From positions 62,001 through 126,000 of the forward strand of contig CAYWXM010000063.1 of NCBI GenBank assembly GCA_964462595.1: a DNA stretch of 64,000 nt. Direction: 5' to 3'. The notes under the pieces were generated by a model. It saw nothing but the letters and a program-made list of their open reading frames with translations. It was not told the origin of the DNA and did no database searches. Made by a program: the position numbers and the translations under genes. The stretch is from SURF-21 sp964462595. Lineage in GTDB: Bacteria; Actinomycetota; Geothermincolia; Geothermincolales; RBG-13-55-18. Shown here piece by piece: positions 49,486 through 57,494 of this stretch (position 1 is the first letter of the stretch; the number at the start of each line of letters is the position of its first letter).

Positions 49486-50536
49486 CGACAAACCCCCCTT
49501 TCTCCTCCAAGACCTGGAGGAATTCGTCCCGGGTCATCTGGAAGTTGAAGCTCACGTCGTTTTCATCCCAGGCGCGGCGCCAGCTCGCGCCGTAATCGGC
49601 GGGGGTGCTCAGGTAAGTCCTGGCCTTGAGCTCGTTTAAGTATTTCAAGCCGAAGCGGTCCGCGTAATGCTGCAGGTAAGACTGGCGGTCCTCGGTGCCG
49701 TAAACCCATTCGTCCATGAAGGCCTTGCCCCCCTCCTCGCTCATGGTCTGCATGAAGAGGAGGCTGCGGTAGACCATGTCGTAGTCGTAGTAGCCGAGCA
49801 GCTCGGAGGGGTGGGCGCCCCAGGGCTCCTCCACCACCGCGCACACCCGGAAGCCCGGGACCACGGTCAGGTCGGGCGAGCTGCGCACGACCTCCTCGTC
49901 CACGATCTCCTCGCAGGACACGATGACCCGATCCGAGGCCAAACAAGCCCACTTGCTGTTGATCATCGCCCCCCAGAGCTGGGCGTTGCCGGACTTGTCC
50001 GCCCTCTGCACGTGCACCACGGCGACGTCCGGGTTGCGCCCCTTTACCACCACCACCTTCTCCCCGCTGAAGGGGCACTCCACCTCGCCGAACTTCTGGC
50101 CCCTGCAGAAAGTCTCCACCCGGCAGACGTCGCTCTCCTTTATCCCCGACATCACGGGCAGGAAGGGGTAGCCCATGGCGCCGGCCTGCAGCATGGCGAG
50201 CAGGGTGTAATTGGAATAATCCTCCACTTCCACCTCTCCCCGGCGCAGCGCCCTTTCCAGGACCGTCTCTATGCGCTCGCCGGCTATGCGGAAGTTGTAG
50301 GCGATGAGGAGCTTGCTCACGCACTTGCCCATGATCAGAAGGTCCAGCTCGTCTATGCCGCCCTGCTGGAAGACGGTGAGGTCCTTCTTCCCCTGCCGGA
50401 TGACCTCGTGGATCAGGGCGTAAGGGGTGCCGTAGAGGCAGTTGCCGATGACCATGGAGTCGCCGTCGCCTATGAAGCGCTCCACCGCCTCCTTCGCGGT
50501 CATGCGCTTGTCCTCGTCCATCCATTTCCGAAGCAT
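49478..50536 (-). CDS. CoA-transferase, alpha subunit (glutaconate CoA-transferase-like)
   Basis: 352 residues, ATG 50536 after GGAGGGAGGTAGAC; the frame open further upstream has no ribosome site. AVERFIGDGDSMVIGNCLYGTPYALIHEVIRQGKKDLTVF and CVSKLLIAYNFRI match family I alpha chains; VVKGRNPDVAVVHVQRADKSGNAQLWG is the conserved middle block. Forms a heteromer with the overlapping beta chain to move CoA between acids. It starts 2 bases after the amidohydrolase stop, so all belong to one minus-strand operon. Confidence 0.88.
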   Translation of the reverse strand: MLRKWMDEDKRMTAKEAVERFIGDGDSMVIGNCLYGTPYALIHEVIRQGKKDLTVFQQGGIDELDLLIMGKCVSKLLIAYNFRIAGERIETVLERALRRGEVEVEDYSNYTLLAMLQAGAMGYPFLPVMSGIKESDVCRVETFCRGQKFGEVECPFSGEKVVVVKGRNPDVAVVHVQRADKSGNAQLWGAMINSKWACLASDRVIVSCEEIVDEEVVRSSPDLTVVPGFRVCAVVEEPWGAHPSELLGYYDYDMVYRSLLFMQTMSEEGGKAFMDEWVYGTEDRQSYLQHYADRFGLKYLNELKARTYLSTPADYGASWRRAWDENDVSFNFQMTRDEFLQVLEEKGGFVDG

Positions 50537-50538
50537 GT

Positions 50539-51504
50539 CTACCTCCCTCCAAGGCCGAGCAGGTGCGCCGCGTTGCCATACAGCCATTTTTCAAGTACCC
50601 CTTCTCTGAGGGGCATCTGCTTTATCTCCTCCACCTGCTCCGGGATGCTCATGCCCATGAACAGCCAGGTGGAGCCGAAAAGGATGCGGTCGCTCAGTAT
50701 GCTGTTGCCGTATTCCACCAACGGCTCCCAGCCGGTGTTCTGCCGCCCCACGTAGCGGGGGCGCATGGAAGCGAAGTCTATGTACACGTTGGGATGGCGC
50801 CAGGCCACCGCCACGAGTTCCGCAGTCCACGGCCACCCCCCGTGGCCGGCTATGAGTTTTAGCTCGGGGAAGTCCAGGGCCACCTGGTCCAGGTAGGAAG
50901 GGTGCTCCAGGAACATGGGCAGGGTGGCGAAGCTCACCGACTGGTGCAGCCAAACCGGCACCCCCAGCTCAGCGCATTTGGCGTAGATGGGGTAGAACTT
51001 GCGGTGGTCGGCGGGTATCTGCTGCATAAAGGGCCGCATGGTCACGCCGGAGAGGCCCAGCTCCCTGACGCAGCGCTCCACCTCGCGCACCGCGTCCATG
51101 CCCTTGTGGGGGTCTATGCCCGCGAAGCAGCGCAGCCGGTCGGGATGGCGGCTCACCACCTCCGCGAAGTAGTCGTTGGAGAGCCCCTTAACACCGGCGA
51201 CCGTCTCCTCGTCCATGTTGTAGAGAACGGCGACCTCCACGTCCCACTCGTCCAGCGTGGTTATGAACTGCTCCTCCGTCTGCGCCATGGGCTCTATCTT
51301 CGGCTCCAGGAAACGGTAGAGTTCTTCCTCGCTCATCTTCTCCTTCGCCCTTGCCAGCTCGTCGGGCGTCATACCCAGCATGGGCGCGACCCGCGGCCCG
51401 TAGATCTTCCTCAGGTACTCGGACATCTGGGGCGGAAGGCCGGTTATCTGGTCGATGATGCCTTCCTTGGTCGGCAGATTGCACAGACAGTCGATGATCT
51501 TCAA
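50539..51504 (-). CDS. Amidohydrolase 2 family metal-dependent hydrolase
   Basis: 321 residues with a TTG start at 51504; GGAGGTGGGGCC precedes it and the protein then opens LKIIDCLCNLPT. Motifs FAGIDPHKGMDAVREVERCVRELGLSGVTMRPF, VWLHQSV (metal His), LKLIAGHGGWPW (second His) and SDRILFGSTWLF fit the TIM-barrel amidohydrolase 2 / ACMSD family of hydrolases and decarboxylases. The usual N-terminal HxH appears replaced (DCLCNL), as in some relatives. In the operon it may hydrolyse or decarboxylate a ring-cleavage or hydroxy acid intermediate before CoA transfer (inference). Confidence 0.78.
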   Translation of the reverse strand: MKIIDCLCNLPTKEGIIDQITGLPPQMSEYLRKIYGPRVAPMLGMTPDELARAKEKMSEEELYRFLEPKIEPMAQTEEQFITTLDEWDVEVAVLYNMDEETVAGVKGLSNDYFAEVVSRHPDRLRCFAGIDPHKGMDAVREVERCVRELGLSGVTMRPFMQQIPADHRKFYPIYAKCAELGVPVWLHQSVSFATLPMFLEHPSYLDQVALDFPELKLIAGHGGWPWTAELVAVAWRHPNVYIDFASMRPRYVGRQNTGWEPLVEYGNSILSDRILFGSTWLFMGMSIPEQVEEIKQMPLREGVLEKWLYGNAAHLLGLGGR

Positions 51505-51544
51505 GGCCCCACCTCCACGCGTCTGATACCTACGTTTGACGCCA

Positions 51545-51715
51545 CTACTCGCCGGCAGTGATCTCCACGACAAGGTCGTAGGACTGGTCGTAGAAGCCGG
51601 TCCCGGTTATTACCGTATCTCCCGGTTCCTGGTACTGGTCCAGCTCGTCAGTGTAAGCCGGCCATTCCGGGACCCTATCGGCGATGGGGTCCCCACCTTG
51701 CGCGAAATTGAACCA
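51545..51715 (-). pseudogene. C-terminal remnant of a type-B carboxylesterase
   Basis: Minus-strand translation after a TAA at 51718-51716 reads WFNFAQGGDPIADRVPEWPAY and ends DLVVEITAGE before the TAG at 51547. W-x-NFA-x-x-GDP ... P-x-WPAY is the C-terminal signature of carboxylesterase type B proteins, normally about 500 residues long; only 56 residues remain. A 13-base repeat (CCACCTTGCGCGA at 51693 and 51723) lies at the broken edge and may mark the rearrangement. The gap 51505-51809 contains nothing else I can support. Confidence 0.5.
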
Positions 51716-51809
51716 TTATCCACCACCTTGCGCGACAGCTACCGGTTCACTCTACGCGCAGCGCAACCCGGCGTAGCCGGCGCGGCGCGAAGGCCACGCC
51801 ATCGGCCAG

Positions 51810-52700
51810 TTATAAGCCAAGGGTAACGGCGGCTTTGGCGATGCGTACGTCCTGGACCGGCGTCCCGCCGGCCACGCCGATAGAGCCCACGATAACGCCT
51901 TCGCCGTCGAATATGGGAAAGCCTCCCGGCACGGGGCAGACCCTCTCGTTCCATCCACCTGTGGGTATGCCCAGGCCGGGCAGCGACTTGACCCCGTAAG
52001 CCGAGATATCCGAGCTGGGCATGCGGAAGGCCGCCGCCGTCCAGGCCTTGTCGCGGGCCAGCTCGGCGGAGGGATAGATTGCCCCGTCCATGCGGTAAAA
52101 GACCCGCGGCCAGCCCTCGGCATCGCTCAGGCACACGCTCACCGCCAGGCCCATCTCCTCGGCCCTGGCCATGGCCGCCTCCACCACCTTCACGTACCTG
52201 TCCAGCCTGCTCTCGAGCGGCGGTTCCTCGGCATCGTACATGGCCGACCAGCAGCGCTGGCTCACGGTATTGTCATCAAGTGCGGAAGGGGTCCCGCTTG
52301 TGCCCACACCGCCAATGACCACCATATCCTTGTCGCGGATGGGTATCCCTCCCATGATGGTGGTGAGCCTCCCTTTATGTTTGAACTGCAGCCCCATGCC
52401 GTGATGGCCCAGCGGCAGCTGGTCCAGGGGCATGATGGCAGTGCGGGGGTCGGTCATACGGCCCAGCATAAGGGTGGGGGCAAGGAAAGTCGCGGCTGTC
52501 CAGGCCTTTTCCACTCCGATATCGAAGGTCGCGGGAGGGGCACCCTCCATGCGGTGCGCGGCTAACATCGCTCCCGCCTTGTCCAGCACCACGATGCTGC
52601 AATTCCAGCCGATGAGGTCGGCCGCCACGTGCTCCGCCGCCTGCAGGCCCTTGCGCGCGAGGTACAGGGTCACTACGTCTATATCGCCAACGTTGGTCAT
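51810..52700 (-). CDS. Tandem GlcG/HbpS-like domain protein
   Basis: 296 residues, ATG 52700 with GGGAGGGATAGAC upstream. Two GlcG/HbpS domains lie head to tail: about 1-150 (GLQAAEHVAADLIGWNCSIVVLDKAG, EKAWTAATF, GGIPIRD..VVIGGVGTSG) and about 160-296 (VKVVEAAMARAEEMGLAVSVCLSDAEG, DKAWTAAAF, GGFPIFDGEGVIVGSIGVAGG). Single-domain members of about 140 residues bind haem, corrin or act in glycolate and diol utilisation; the tandem fusion is less usual. It lies 2 bases after the DUF1667 gene in the operon. Exact role unknown. Confidence 0.8.
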   Translation of the reverse strand: MTNVGDIDVVTLYLARKGLQAAEHVAADLIGWNCSIVVLDKAGAMLAAHRMEGAPPATFDIGVEKAWTAATFLAPTLMLGRMTDPRTAIMPLDQLPLGHHGMGLQFKHKGRLTTIMGGIPIRDKDMVVIGGVGTSGTPSALDDNTVSQRCWSAMYDAEEPPLESRLDRYVKVVEAAMARAEEMGLAVSVCLSDAEGWPRVFYRMDGAIYPSAELARDKAWTAAAFRMPSSDISAYGVKSLPGLGIPTGGWNERVCPVPGGFPIFDGEGVIVGSIGVAGGTPVQDVRIAKAAVTLGL

Positions 52701-52702
52701 GT

Positions 52703-53089
52703 CTATCCCTCCCCTCGCGGTCCCGGCCAGTCGGCGGTTGCTATGAGGTCCGCTTTGGATTTGAGGACGTTCTTCGCAATGACGTCTCCCGCCTTAACGG
52801 GAGGCCTGGCCTCGAGCTCTGCCGTCTCCGCCATGATCGGCGCCAGCAGCGTCTTGAGCACGGGCCGTGAGGTGCGCACCGGCAGCAGCGGGAAAGCCTC
52901 GTCCCCTGTGCGCACGGTGGCGGTAAGGGTGCGCACGGGGTTTTCCAGCTCCTTGAGCACGAATTTCTCCCCCTGCTTGCACTGCGCCCCCTTCAGGCCG
53001 GTGACGTTGCCTTTCTTGTCCCTGAGCACCGTTACCCGGCATCCCAGCGGGCAGCCGATACAGATGATCGTCTCCTGGCGGGGCGCCAT
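52703..53089 (-). CDS. DUF1667 (GlpABC-associated) cysteine-rich protein
   Basis: 128 residues. ATG 53089 has GGGGAG 8 bases upstream and is preferred to the GTG at 53098. The opening ETIICIGCPLGCRVTVL, followed by GAQCKQGEKFVLKELENPVRTLTATVRT, is the DUF1667 pattern (C-x2-C-x3-C plus a fourth Cys). These small proteins almost always follow a GlpA-like and a GlpB-like flavoprotein gene and probably bring a metal or Fe-S centre to the complex. Same order here. Confidence 0.88.
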   Translation of the reverse strand: MAPRQETIICIGCPLGCRVTVLRDKKGNVTGLKGAQCKQGEKFVLKELENPVRTLTATVRTGDEAFPLLPVRTSRPVLKTLLAPIMAETAELEARPPVKAGDVIAKNVLKSKADLIATADWPGPRGEG

Positions 53090-53090
53090 T

Positions 53091-54344
53091 TCAATCACTC
53101 CCCTTTATGTCGCAGTCGATGACCAGTTCGCCCTTGATCCCCGCCTGCTTGAGAGCGGCCCCGTCCAGGTCGATCAGGATCATCTCGCTGGGCCGCACGG
53201 AGCGGAAGCGCTTCCTGTACACACCGCCCGCCTTCACCGTCGCGTTCAGCCCGGGCCGGGTGACCCGCATGTGCAGGGTCACATCGCCGGTGCCGGAGAT
53301 CATCTGGGGCACGACGTACTTGATGTTCCTGCCCGGGACGACCTTCACCCCTTCCGCCGCTTTCAGCTTGCCCTTGTCCGCGAAGAGGGCAGCGGAACGC
53401 CCGGCTACCTCCGCCTCGCGGCTCACCCAGTCGACCAGGTCGTGCACCTGCACCACGTTGCCGCCGGCGAAGATACCAGCGACGCTTGTCTGGCGGTTCT
53501 GGTCAACAACCGGCCCTCCGGTGACCGCGTCCAGCTCCACCCCCGCCTTGCGCGAGAGCTCGTTTTCCGGTATGAGGCCGGCGGAGATGAGCAGGCAGTC
53601 GCAGGGGAAGAACCGCTCCGTGCCGCCTATGGGCTGCCGCTGCTCGTCCACCTTGCTCACCGTCACTCCCTCCACCCTTTCCTCTCCGTGGATGAAGGAG
53701 GCGGTGTGCTCGAGCAGCAGGGGAATACCGAAATCGTGCAGGCACTGCACCTCGTTGCGGATAAGCCCGCCGGGCCAGGGCATGATCTCCACCACCGCCT
53801 CCACCTTCGCGCCCTCCAGGGTAAGGCGGCGGGCCATGATCATGCCGATATCGCCCGATCCCAGGACCACGTAGCGCGAGCCCGGCATGTACCCCTCGAT
53901 GTTCACGAACCTCTGGCAGGTACCCGCCGTGAGCACCCCTGACGGCCTGGTTCCGGGGATGCGGAGGGCTCCCCGCGCCCTCTCCCGGCATCCCATGGCC
54001 AGGACCACGGCTCCCGGCTTGAACTTCATGTAGCCGTGCCTGTTGCTCGCGGCGGTTATCTCCCGCTTCTCGTTCAGGTCTATGACCATGGTCTCCAGTT
54101 GCGTCTCCACCCCCATGTCCATGGCCTTGTCTATGAAGGCCTTCTCGTATTCGGGCCCGGTCAAATCCTGCTCGAAATAGACGAGCCCGAAACCGTTGTG
54201 AATGCATTGCGGCAGCAGGCCGCCAAGCTGCTCCGCCCTCTCGATGATGAGCACCTTTTCCGCCCCCTGTTCGCGGGCAGCGATGGCGGCGGCCAGGCCG
54301 GCCGGCCCCGCCCCTATAACCGCTACGTCAACTTGCCTAGCCAT
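53091..54344 (-). CDS. NAD(P)/FAD-dependent oxidoreductase (GlpB / opine-oxidase alpha-like)
   Basis: 417 residues, ATG 54344 overlapping the upstream gene by 8 bases. FAD-binding N-terminus VDVAVIGAGPAGLAAAIAAREQGAEKVLIIER; VLAMGCRERARGALRIPGTRPSGVLTAGTCQRFVN; second nucleotide fold YVVLGSGDIGMIMARRL; FAD C-terminal motif VAGIFAGGNVVQVHDLVDWVSREAEVAGRSAA. It belongs to the pyridine nucleotide-disulfide oxidoreductase-like subunits that pair with GlpA-like dehydrogenases and DUF1667 proteins, passing electrons from a hydroxy- or amino-acid-type substrate. Confidence 0.88.
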   Translation of the reverse strand: MARQVDVAVIGAGPAGLAAAIAAREQGAEKVLIIERAEQLGGLLPQCIHNGFGLVYFEQDLTGPEYEKAFIDKAMDMGVETQLETMVIDLNEKREITAASNRHGYMKFKPGAVVLAMGCRERARGALRIPGTRPSGVLTAGTCQRFVNIEGYMPGSRYVVLGSGDIGMIMARRLTLEGAKVEAVVEIMPWPGGLIRNEVQCLHDFGIPLLLEHTASFIHGEERVEGVTVSKVDEQRQPIGGTERFFPCDCLLISAGLIPENELSRKAGVELDAVTGGPVVDQNRQTSVAGIFAGGNVVQVHDLVDWVSREAEVAGRSAALFADKGKLKAAEGVKVVPGRNIKYVVPQMISGTGDVTLHMRVTRPGLNATVKAGGVYRKRFRSVRPSEMILIDLDGAALKQAGIKGELVIDCDIKGSD

Positions 54345-55818
54345 CCGTGCCCCCTTCCTCCAGTAGCTGCTTGGTTCGCAGGGGCACCTGCGGGGAATCC
54401 TTTCCCCGCTTGGTGACCTCGGTCTCCGGTATGCCCAGCTCCCTGGCGATGATGCGGGTCACGCGGGGGCCGCAGAAACCACCCTGGCAGCGGCCGGTAC
54501 CGGGACGCACCCTGAGCTTTACGCCGTCCAGGGTGGTGGCGCCGCGCTTTATGGCCTCCACTATCTCCCCCTCCGTCACCGTCTCGCAGCGGCAGATAAC
54601 GTGCCCGTAGCGCGGGTCCTTCTTTATCAGAGCCGCCCTCTCCTTGTCCGAGAGCTCGCTGAAATCGGGTATATCCTCGCGGTAGGGGTTGAACTTCGCG
54701 TTCGGCTTCATCTTCAGTCCATCCTTCTCGAGGATGTCCACCACCTCCAAGGCCGCGCCCGGGCTGGCGCTCACTCCAGGGTACCCTATGGTCATATTGA
54801 TAAAACGTGGCACGCGCTCGGACATGGCCACCTCGCACTCGTGCCACCCGATCTCGAAGTTGCGGAACATGAGGAACCCGCTGAAGGAATTGATGACGTC
54901 CTTCTCCGAGATGTCGGGGATGAGCTTGCGTGCGTTCTGGAGCGCCAGCCTGATCATGTGCTCGGTGGTGGAACGGTCGTGACGGCGGTTTATCTGCAGC
55001 TGGATGCCGAAAAGCAGGTTGCCCTCCACCGAGGGCACCACTATATTCATATCCCCCGGCTCCTCGGGTATCACCGCCAGGAGGCTATGCGCCAGCTCGG
55101 AGCAGTTCCTGTCCAGCACGCCCACGAGGCCCTTGATGGGGAAGAGCACATAGTCGTCCGCATTGACCATGGCGGCAATCCTGTCCACCCACTCGCCTGC
55201 AGCGTTGATGACGTAGCGCGCCTTTATCTCCCCCTGGTTCGTCTGCACGGTGAACTCGCTGTGGCCCGCCTCTATGCCGGTCACCTCGGTATCCAGCATC
55301 AGCTTGACCCCGTTGGCGGTTGCGTTCTCCATCAGCGCCTGGGTGAGGTAGCAGGGATGCACCACGGCGATCTCGGGATCGTGCAGCCCGCCTTTTATCT
55401 CCGGCGAGATATTGGGCTCTTTCTCCTTCAACTCACTATAGGTGTAGTACTTGTCCGACCCCAGGCCCAGGCTCTCGGTGCGTGCGGCCAGCTTGTCCAG
55501 CTTCTCCTTCTTCACCTGGTCCCGGATGAGAAGATAGCCCCCCACACGCATGAAAGGGACGTCGAGCTCCTTGCACAGGGGCTCCATGAGCGGCAGGGCC
55601 CTCCACAGGAGCTTGGTGCGGTGGTACTCGGGCCGGAACTCCAGTGTGTCCCTGCCCTGGCATACCACACCTACGTTGGCCTTGGTGATACCCCATCCGA
55701 CGTCGACTTGCTTCTCGACCACGGTAACGTCGGTCTTGTACCTGGATAGCTCCCTGGCCGTTGCCGCGCCGAGAATGCCGGCGCCGATGATGAGGATTTC
55801 CGTTTCGAAGGCAGGCAT
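54337..55818 (-). CDS. GlpA-like FAD-dependent dehydrogenase with BFD 2Fe-2S domain
   Basis: 493 residues, ATG 55818. The DAO-type FAD fold is at the N-terminus (EILIIGAGILGAATARELSRYKTDVTVVEK). About residues 400-460 form a BFD-like [2Fe-2S] domain with C-x-C (VICRCETVTEGEI) and C-x4-C (GTGRCQGGFCGPRV). This is the architecture of anaerobic glycerol-3-phosphate dehydrogenase GlpA, but 2-hydroxyglutarate and other hydroxy-acid dehydrogenases share it, so the substrate is open. It is the first gene of the operon running down to the CoA-transferase at 48667. Confidence 0.88.
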   Translation of the reverse strand: MPAFETEILIIGAGILGAATARELSRYKTDVTVVEKQVDVGWGITKANVGVVCQGRDTLEFRPEYHRTKLLWRALPLMEPLCKELDVPFMRVGGYLLIRDQVKKEKLDKLAARTESLGLGSDKYYTYSELKEKEPNISPEIKGGLHDPEIAVVHPCYLTQALMENATANGVKLMLDTEVTGIEAGHSEFTVQTNQGEIKARYVINAAGEWVDRIAAMVNADDYVLFPIKGLVGVLDRNCSELAHSLLAVIPEEPGDMNIVVPSVEGNLLFGIQLQINRRHDRSTTEHMIRLALQNARKLIPDISEKDVINSFSGFLMFRNFEIGWHECEVAMSERVPRFINMTIGYPGVSASPGAALEVVDILEKDGLKMKPNAKFNPYREDIPDFSELSDKERAALIKKDPRYGHVICRCETVTEGEIVEAIKRGATTLDGVKLRVRPGTGRCQGGFCGPRVTRIIARELGIPETEVTKRGKDSPQVPLRTKQLLEEGGTDG

Positions 55819-55874
55819 CTTATCATCCCTTTCTCTACGAGATGCTCCATCCCGATGCGTGGGAACGCGGTTTT

Positions 55875-55886
55875 ATCCATATGGAT
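55875..55886 (-). promoter_or_regulatory. Perfect 12-bp palindrome ATCCATATGGAT
   Basis: Lies between the putative transcription start (about 55902) and the glpA-like ATG (55818), a position expected for a repressor operator of the catabolic operon. Confidence 0.45.
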
Positions 55887-55908
55887 GTTTATATAGACGC
55901 TTGCTCAG

Positions 55909-55937
55909 ATTATATTAAAAATGGCATATACGCACAA
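55909..55937 (-). promoter_or_regulatory. Promoter of the glpA-like operon (TTGTGC-17-TATAAT)
   Basis: On the minus strand TTGTGC (55937-55932) and a perfect TATAAT (55914-55909) are separated by 17 bases, about 90 bases ahead of the first gene. The -35 matches the consensus weakly (TTG), the -10 fully. Confidence 0.5.
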
Positions 55938-56091
55938 ACCGGCCGGGAAGGCTGAACGGCTTCCCACGCTTTTGTCCGGTGGCCGTTTCAGCGCCCAGGA
56001 TGCCCGATACCTGCCGCAGCCTTTGCAGCGGAAGGAAGGCCCTTTCGTGCAAGCGCTCGAAGCCTCCAAACCTGTAATATGCCTCGGTCAT

Positions 56092-56106
56092 TTCGGCGAT
56101 GCCGAA
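56092..56106. terminator. Perfect short hairpin TTCGGC-GAT-GCCGAA
   Basis: Six-base arms around a 3-base loop, with GGTC/GACC-like bases outside. No T-run follows. It may be a chance hairpin in decayed coding sequence or a transcription boundary. Confidence 0.25.
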
Positions 56107-56348
56107 GGACCCAGTCTTGTCTCCCCCATGTCGATGTTATATGGCCTCGCGCCTTTCTTCTTTGCAGCAGATCACGAGCCGATGAAAATAATTTGCATAT
56201 TGCAAACGTTTCTTTTTTCAAGTATTATTTTTACAGCGATGTTGAGGAGAGGTGGCGAGGCTGAGAGCAGCGGCCATCCAAGCCATGGCTAAACAGTATG
56301 GATCATTGCGCCGTCAAGGTGATGGGTATAGAAAGATCGGTGTGTACG

Positions 56349-57218
56349 ATGAGGCATCGAGTTGATATAAAAGGCAGGAAGGCCCTGGTGACAGGGGGTG
56401 GAAGCGGCATTGGCTTCGCCATCGCCGCCAGGCTCGCCGCCAAGGGAGCCGTTCCCATCCTCCTGGACATGAGCCGCGATTCCCTGGACAGGTCACTTGC
56501 TGAGCTGAGGAGGCGCGGGCACGAGGCATACGGTTACTCGGCCAACGTGACCTCCATGGAAGAACTGCGCCTGGTCAAGGAAGAACTGGATAAGAAAAGC
56601 CTCGAGCCCGACATGCTGATCAACTGCGCCGGCATCACCCTCATCGCCCACGTCACCGCCACGGACCACGACGAGTGGAAAAGGATCATCGACGTAAACC
56701 TCATGGGCACTATCAACACCATAGAGACTTTCATGCCGGCGATGGCGGAACGGGGTTACGGAAACATCGTCAACATCGGGTCCATAGACGGCATCATCCC
56801 GGTACCCGGACAGTCGGCCTACTGCGCGAGCAAGTTCGCCGTGACCGGCCTCACCGAAGTCCTCTACTACGACCTGAAGGGAAACGGCGTGGGCGTTACC
56901 CTGGTCTGCCCCGGCTACGTCAGGACGCCGCTGGCGAATATATCGACCATCAAGGACTTTCCCCTGCATTTCAAGGGCGCGCGTCTGGTGGAGAGGTTCC
57001 TCGAGCTCTTCGGCGGCTCGCCTCAGAAACTCGCCAACCGCGTTGTGGACGCGGTCTCGCGCAACCAGTTCCTGGTCATCCCCGGCATACCCAGCAAGGT
57101 CTTCTATCACTACCACCGCCTGTTCCCCCGTCTCGCCACCCGCTCGGGGCTGGGCGTGGCCAAGTTCTTCGCCTGGTGGCGCAAGAAGGCCCCCAAGCGG
57201 GTTTTGCAATCCATCTGA
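56349..57218 (+). CDS. Short-chain dehydrogenase/reductase
   Basis: 289 residues from ATG 56349, chosen because the Rossmann strand begins 10 residues later as in most SDRs; ATG 56322 and 56298 are possible, and none has a strong ribosome site. Classical SDR motifs: KALVTGGGSGIGFAIAARLAAKG (TGxxxGxG), SANVTSMEE, INCAGIT (NxAG), NIGSIDGIIPV (catalytic Ser) and YCASKFAVTGLTE (YxxxK). The C-terminal extension (FFAWWRKKAPKRVLQSI) is basic and aromatic, perhaps membrane-associated. NAD(P)-dependent oxidation or reduction of an alcohol/ketone; substrate unknown. Confidence 0.88.
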   Translation: MRHRVDIKGRKALVTGGGSGIGFAIAARLAAKGAVPILLDMSRDSLDRSLAELRRRGHEAYGYSANVTSMEELRLVKEELDKKSLEPDMLINCAGITLIAHVTATDHDEWKRIIDVNLMGTINTIETFMPAMAERGYGNIVNIGSIDGIIPVPGQSAYCASKFAVTGLTEVLYYDLKGNGVGVTLVCPGYVRTPLANISTIKDFPLHFKGARLVERFLELFGGSPQKLANRVVDAVSRNQFLVIPGIPSKVFYHYHRLFPRLATRSGLGVAKFFAWWRKKAPKRVLQSI

Positions 57219-57424
57219 GCGGGTAAGTGGCCTGGCTTGGCCGCAATTTTTCCTTCCTTTCCGGTTTGGGTATGTGATCCATCCAGGAAGTACCGGACCG
57301 CGGGAATCTGCCTTTCGACCAGGGCTTCAACTTCATCATTACACCAGGCTGTCTTTACCCGCACATGGCCGGTGGGAGAAAACACCGGCCGTAATGCGCA
57401 TAGGCCGTCGCCTTTCCGTTCGCC

Positions 57425-57476
57425 TTGACAGTCGGGGAAAGGCTGCTAGAATAGGGCAACAAACCGACTGGTTGGT
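57425..57476 (+). promoter_or_regulatory. TetR-gene promoter with adjacent operator
   Basis: A consensus TTGACA (57425-57430), a 16-base spacer and TAGAAT (57447-57452) form the best sigma-70 promoter in the window. Immediately downstream ACCGAC-TG-GTTGGT (57463-57476) is a 14-bp near-palindrome (5 of 6 pairs) at the transcription start. The ACCGAC...GGT form is common for TetR operators. Autorepression by the following gene product is the simple reading. Confidence 0.65.
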
Positions 57477-57494
57477 CTATTTATGGAGGCATGT

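Larger units (their letters stand above)
55819..56348. other. Divergent intergenic region between the glpA-like operon and the SDR gene
   Basis: About 530 bases. The 55870-55940 end holds the minus-strand promoter and a palindrome (listed separately). Between 55940 and 56130 the minus strand can be read as SFGIAEMTEAYYRFGGFERL and beyond, a protein-like stretch without a start codon and with an apparent frame break near 56130; it may be a decayed gene of unknown family. The rest (56180-56230) is AT-rich and may hold the SDR promoter. Confidence 0.3.

Noticed and set aside
51693..51735. CCACCTTGCGCGA direct repeats read as IS21-type ends
   Set aside because: One copy encodes part of the conserved esterase segment (NFAQGGDP), so coding origin explains it better; no transposase is present.
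55921..56292. 123-codon plus-strand ORF before the SDR gene
   Set aside because: It starts inside the promoter region of the divergent operon, has no ribosome site, and the opposite strand looks more protein-like.
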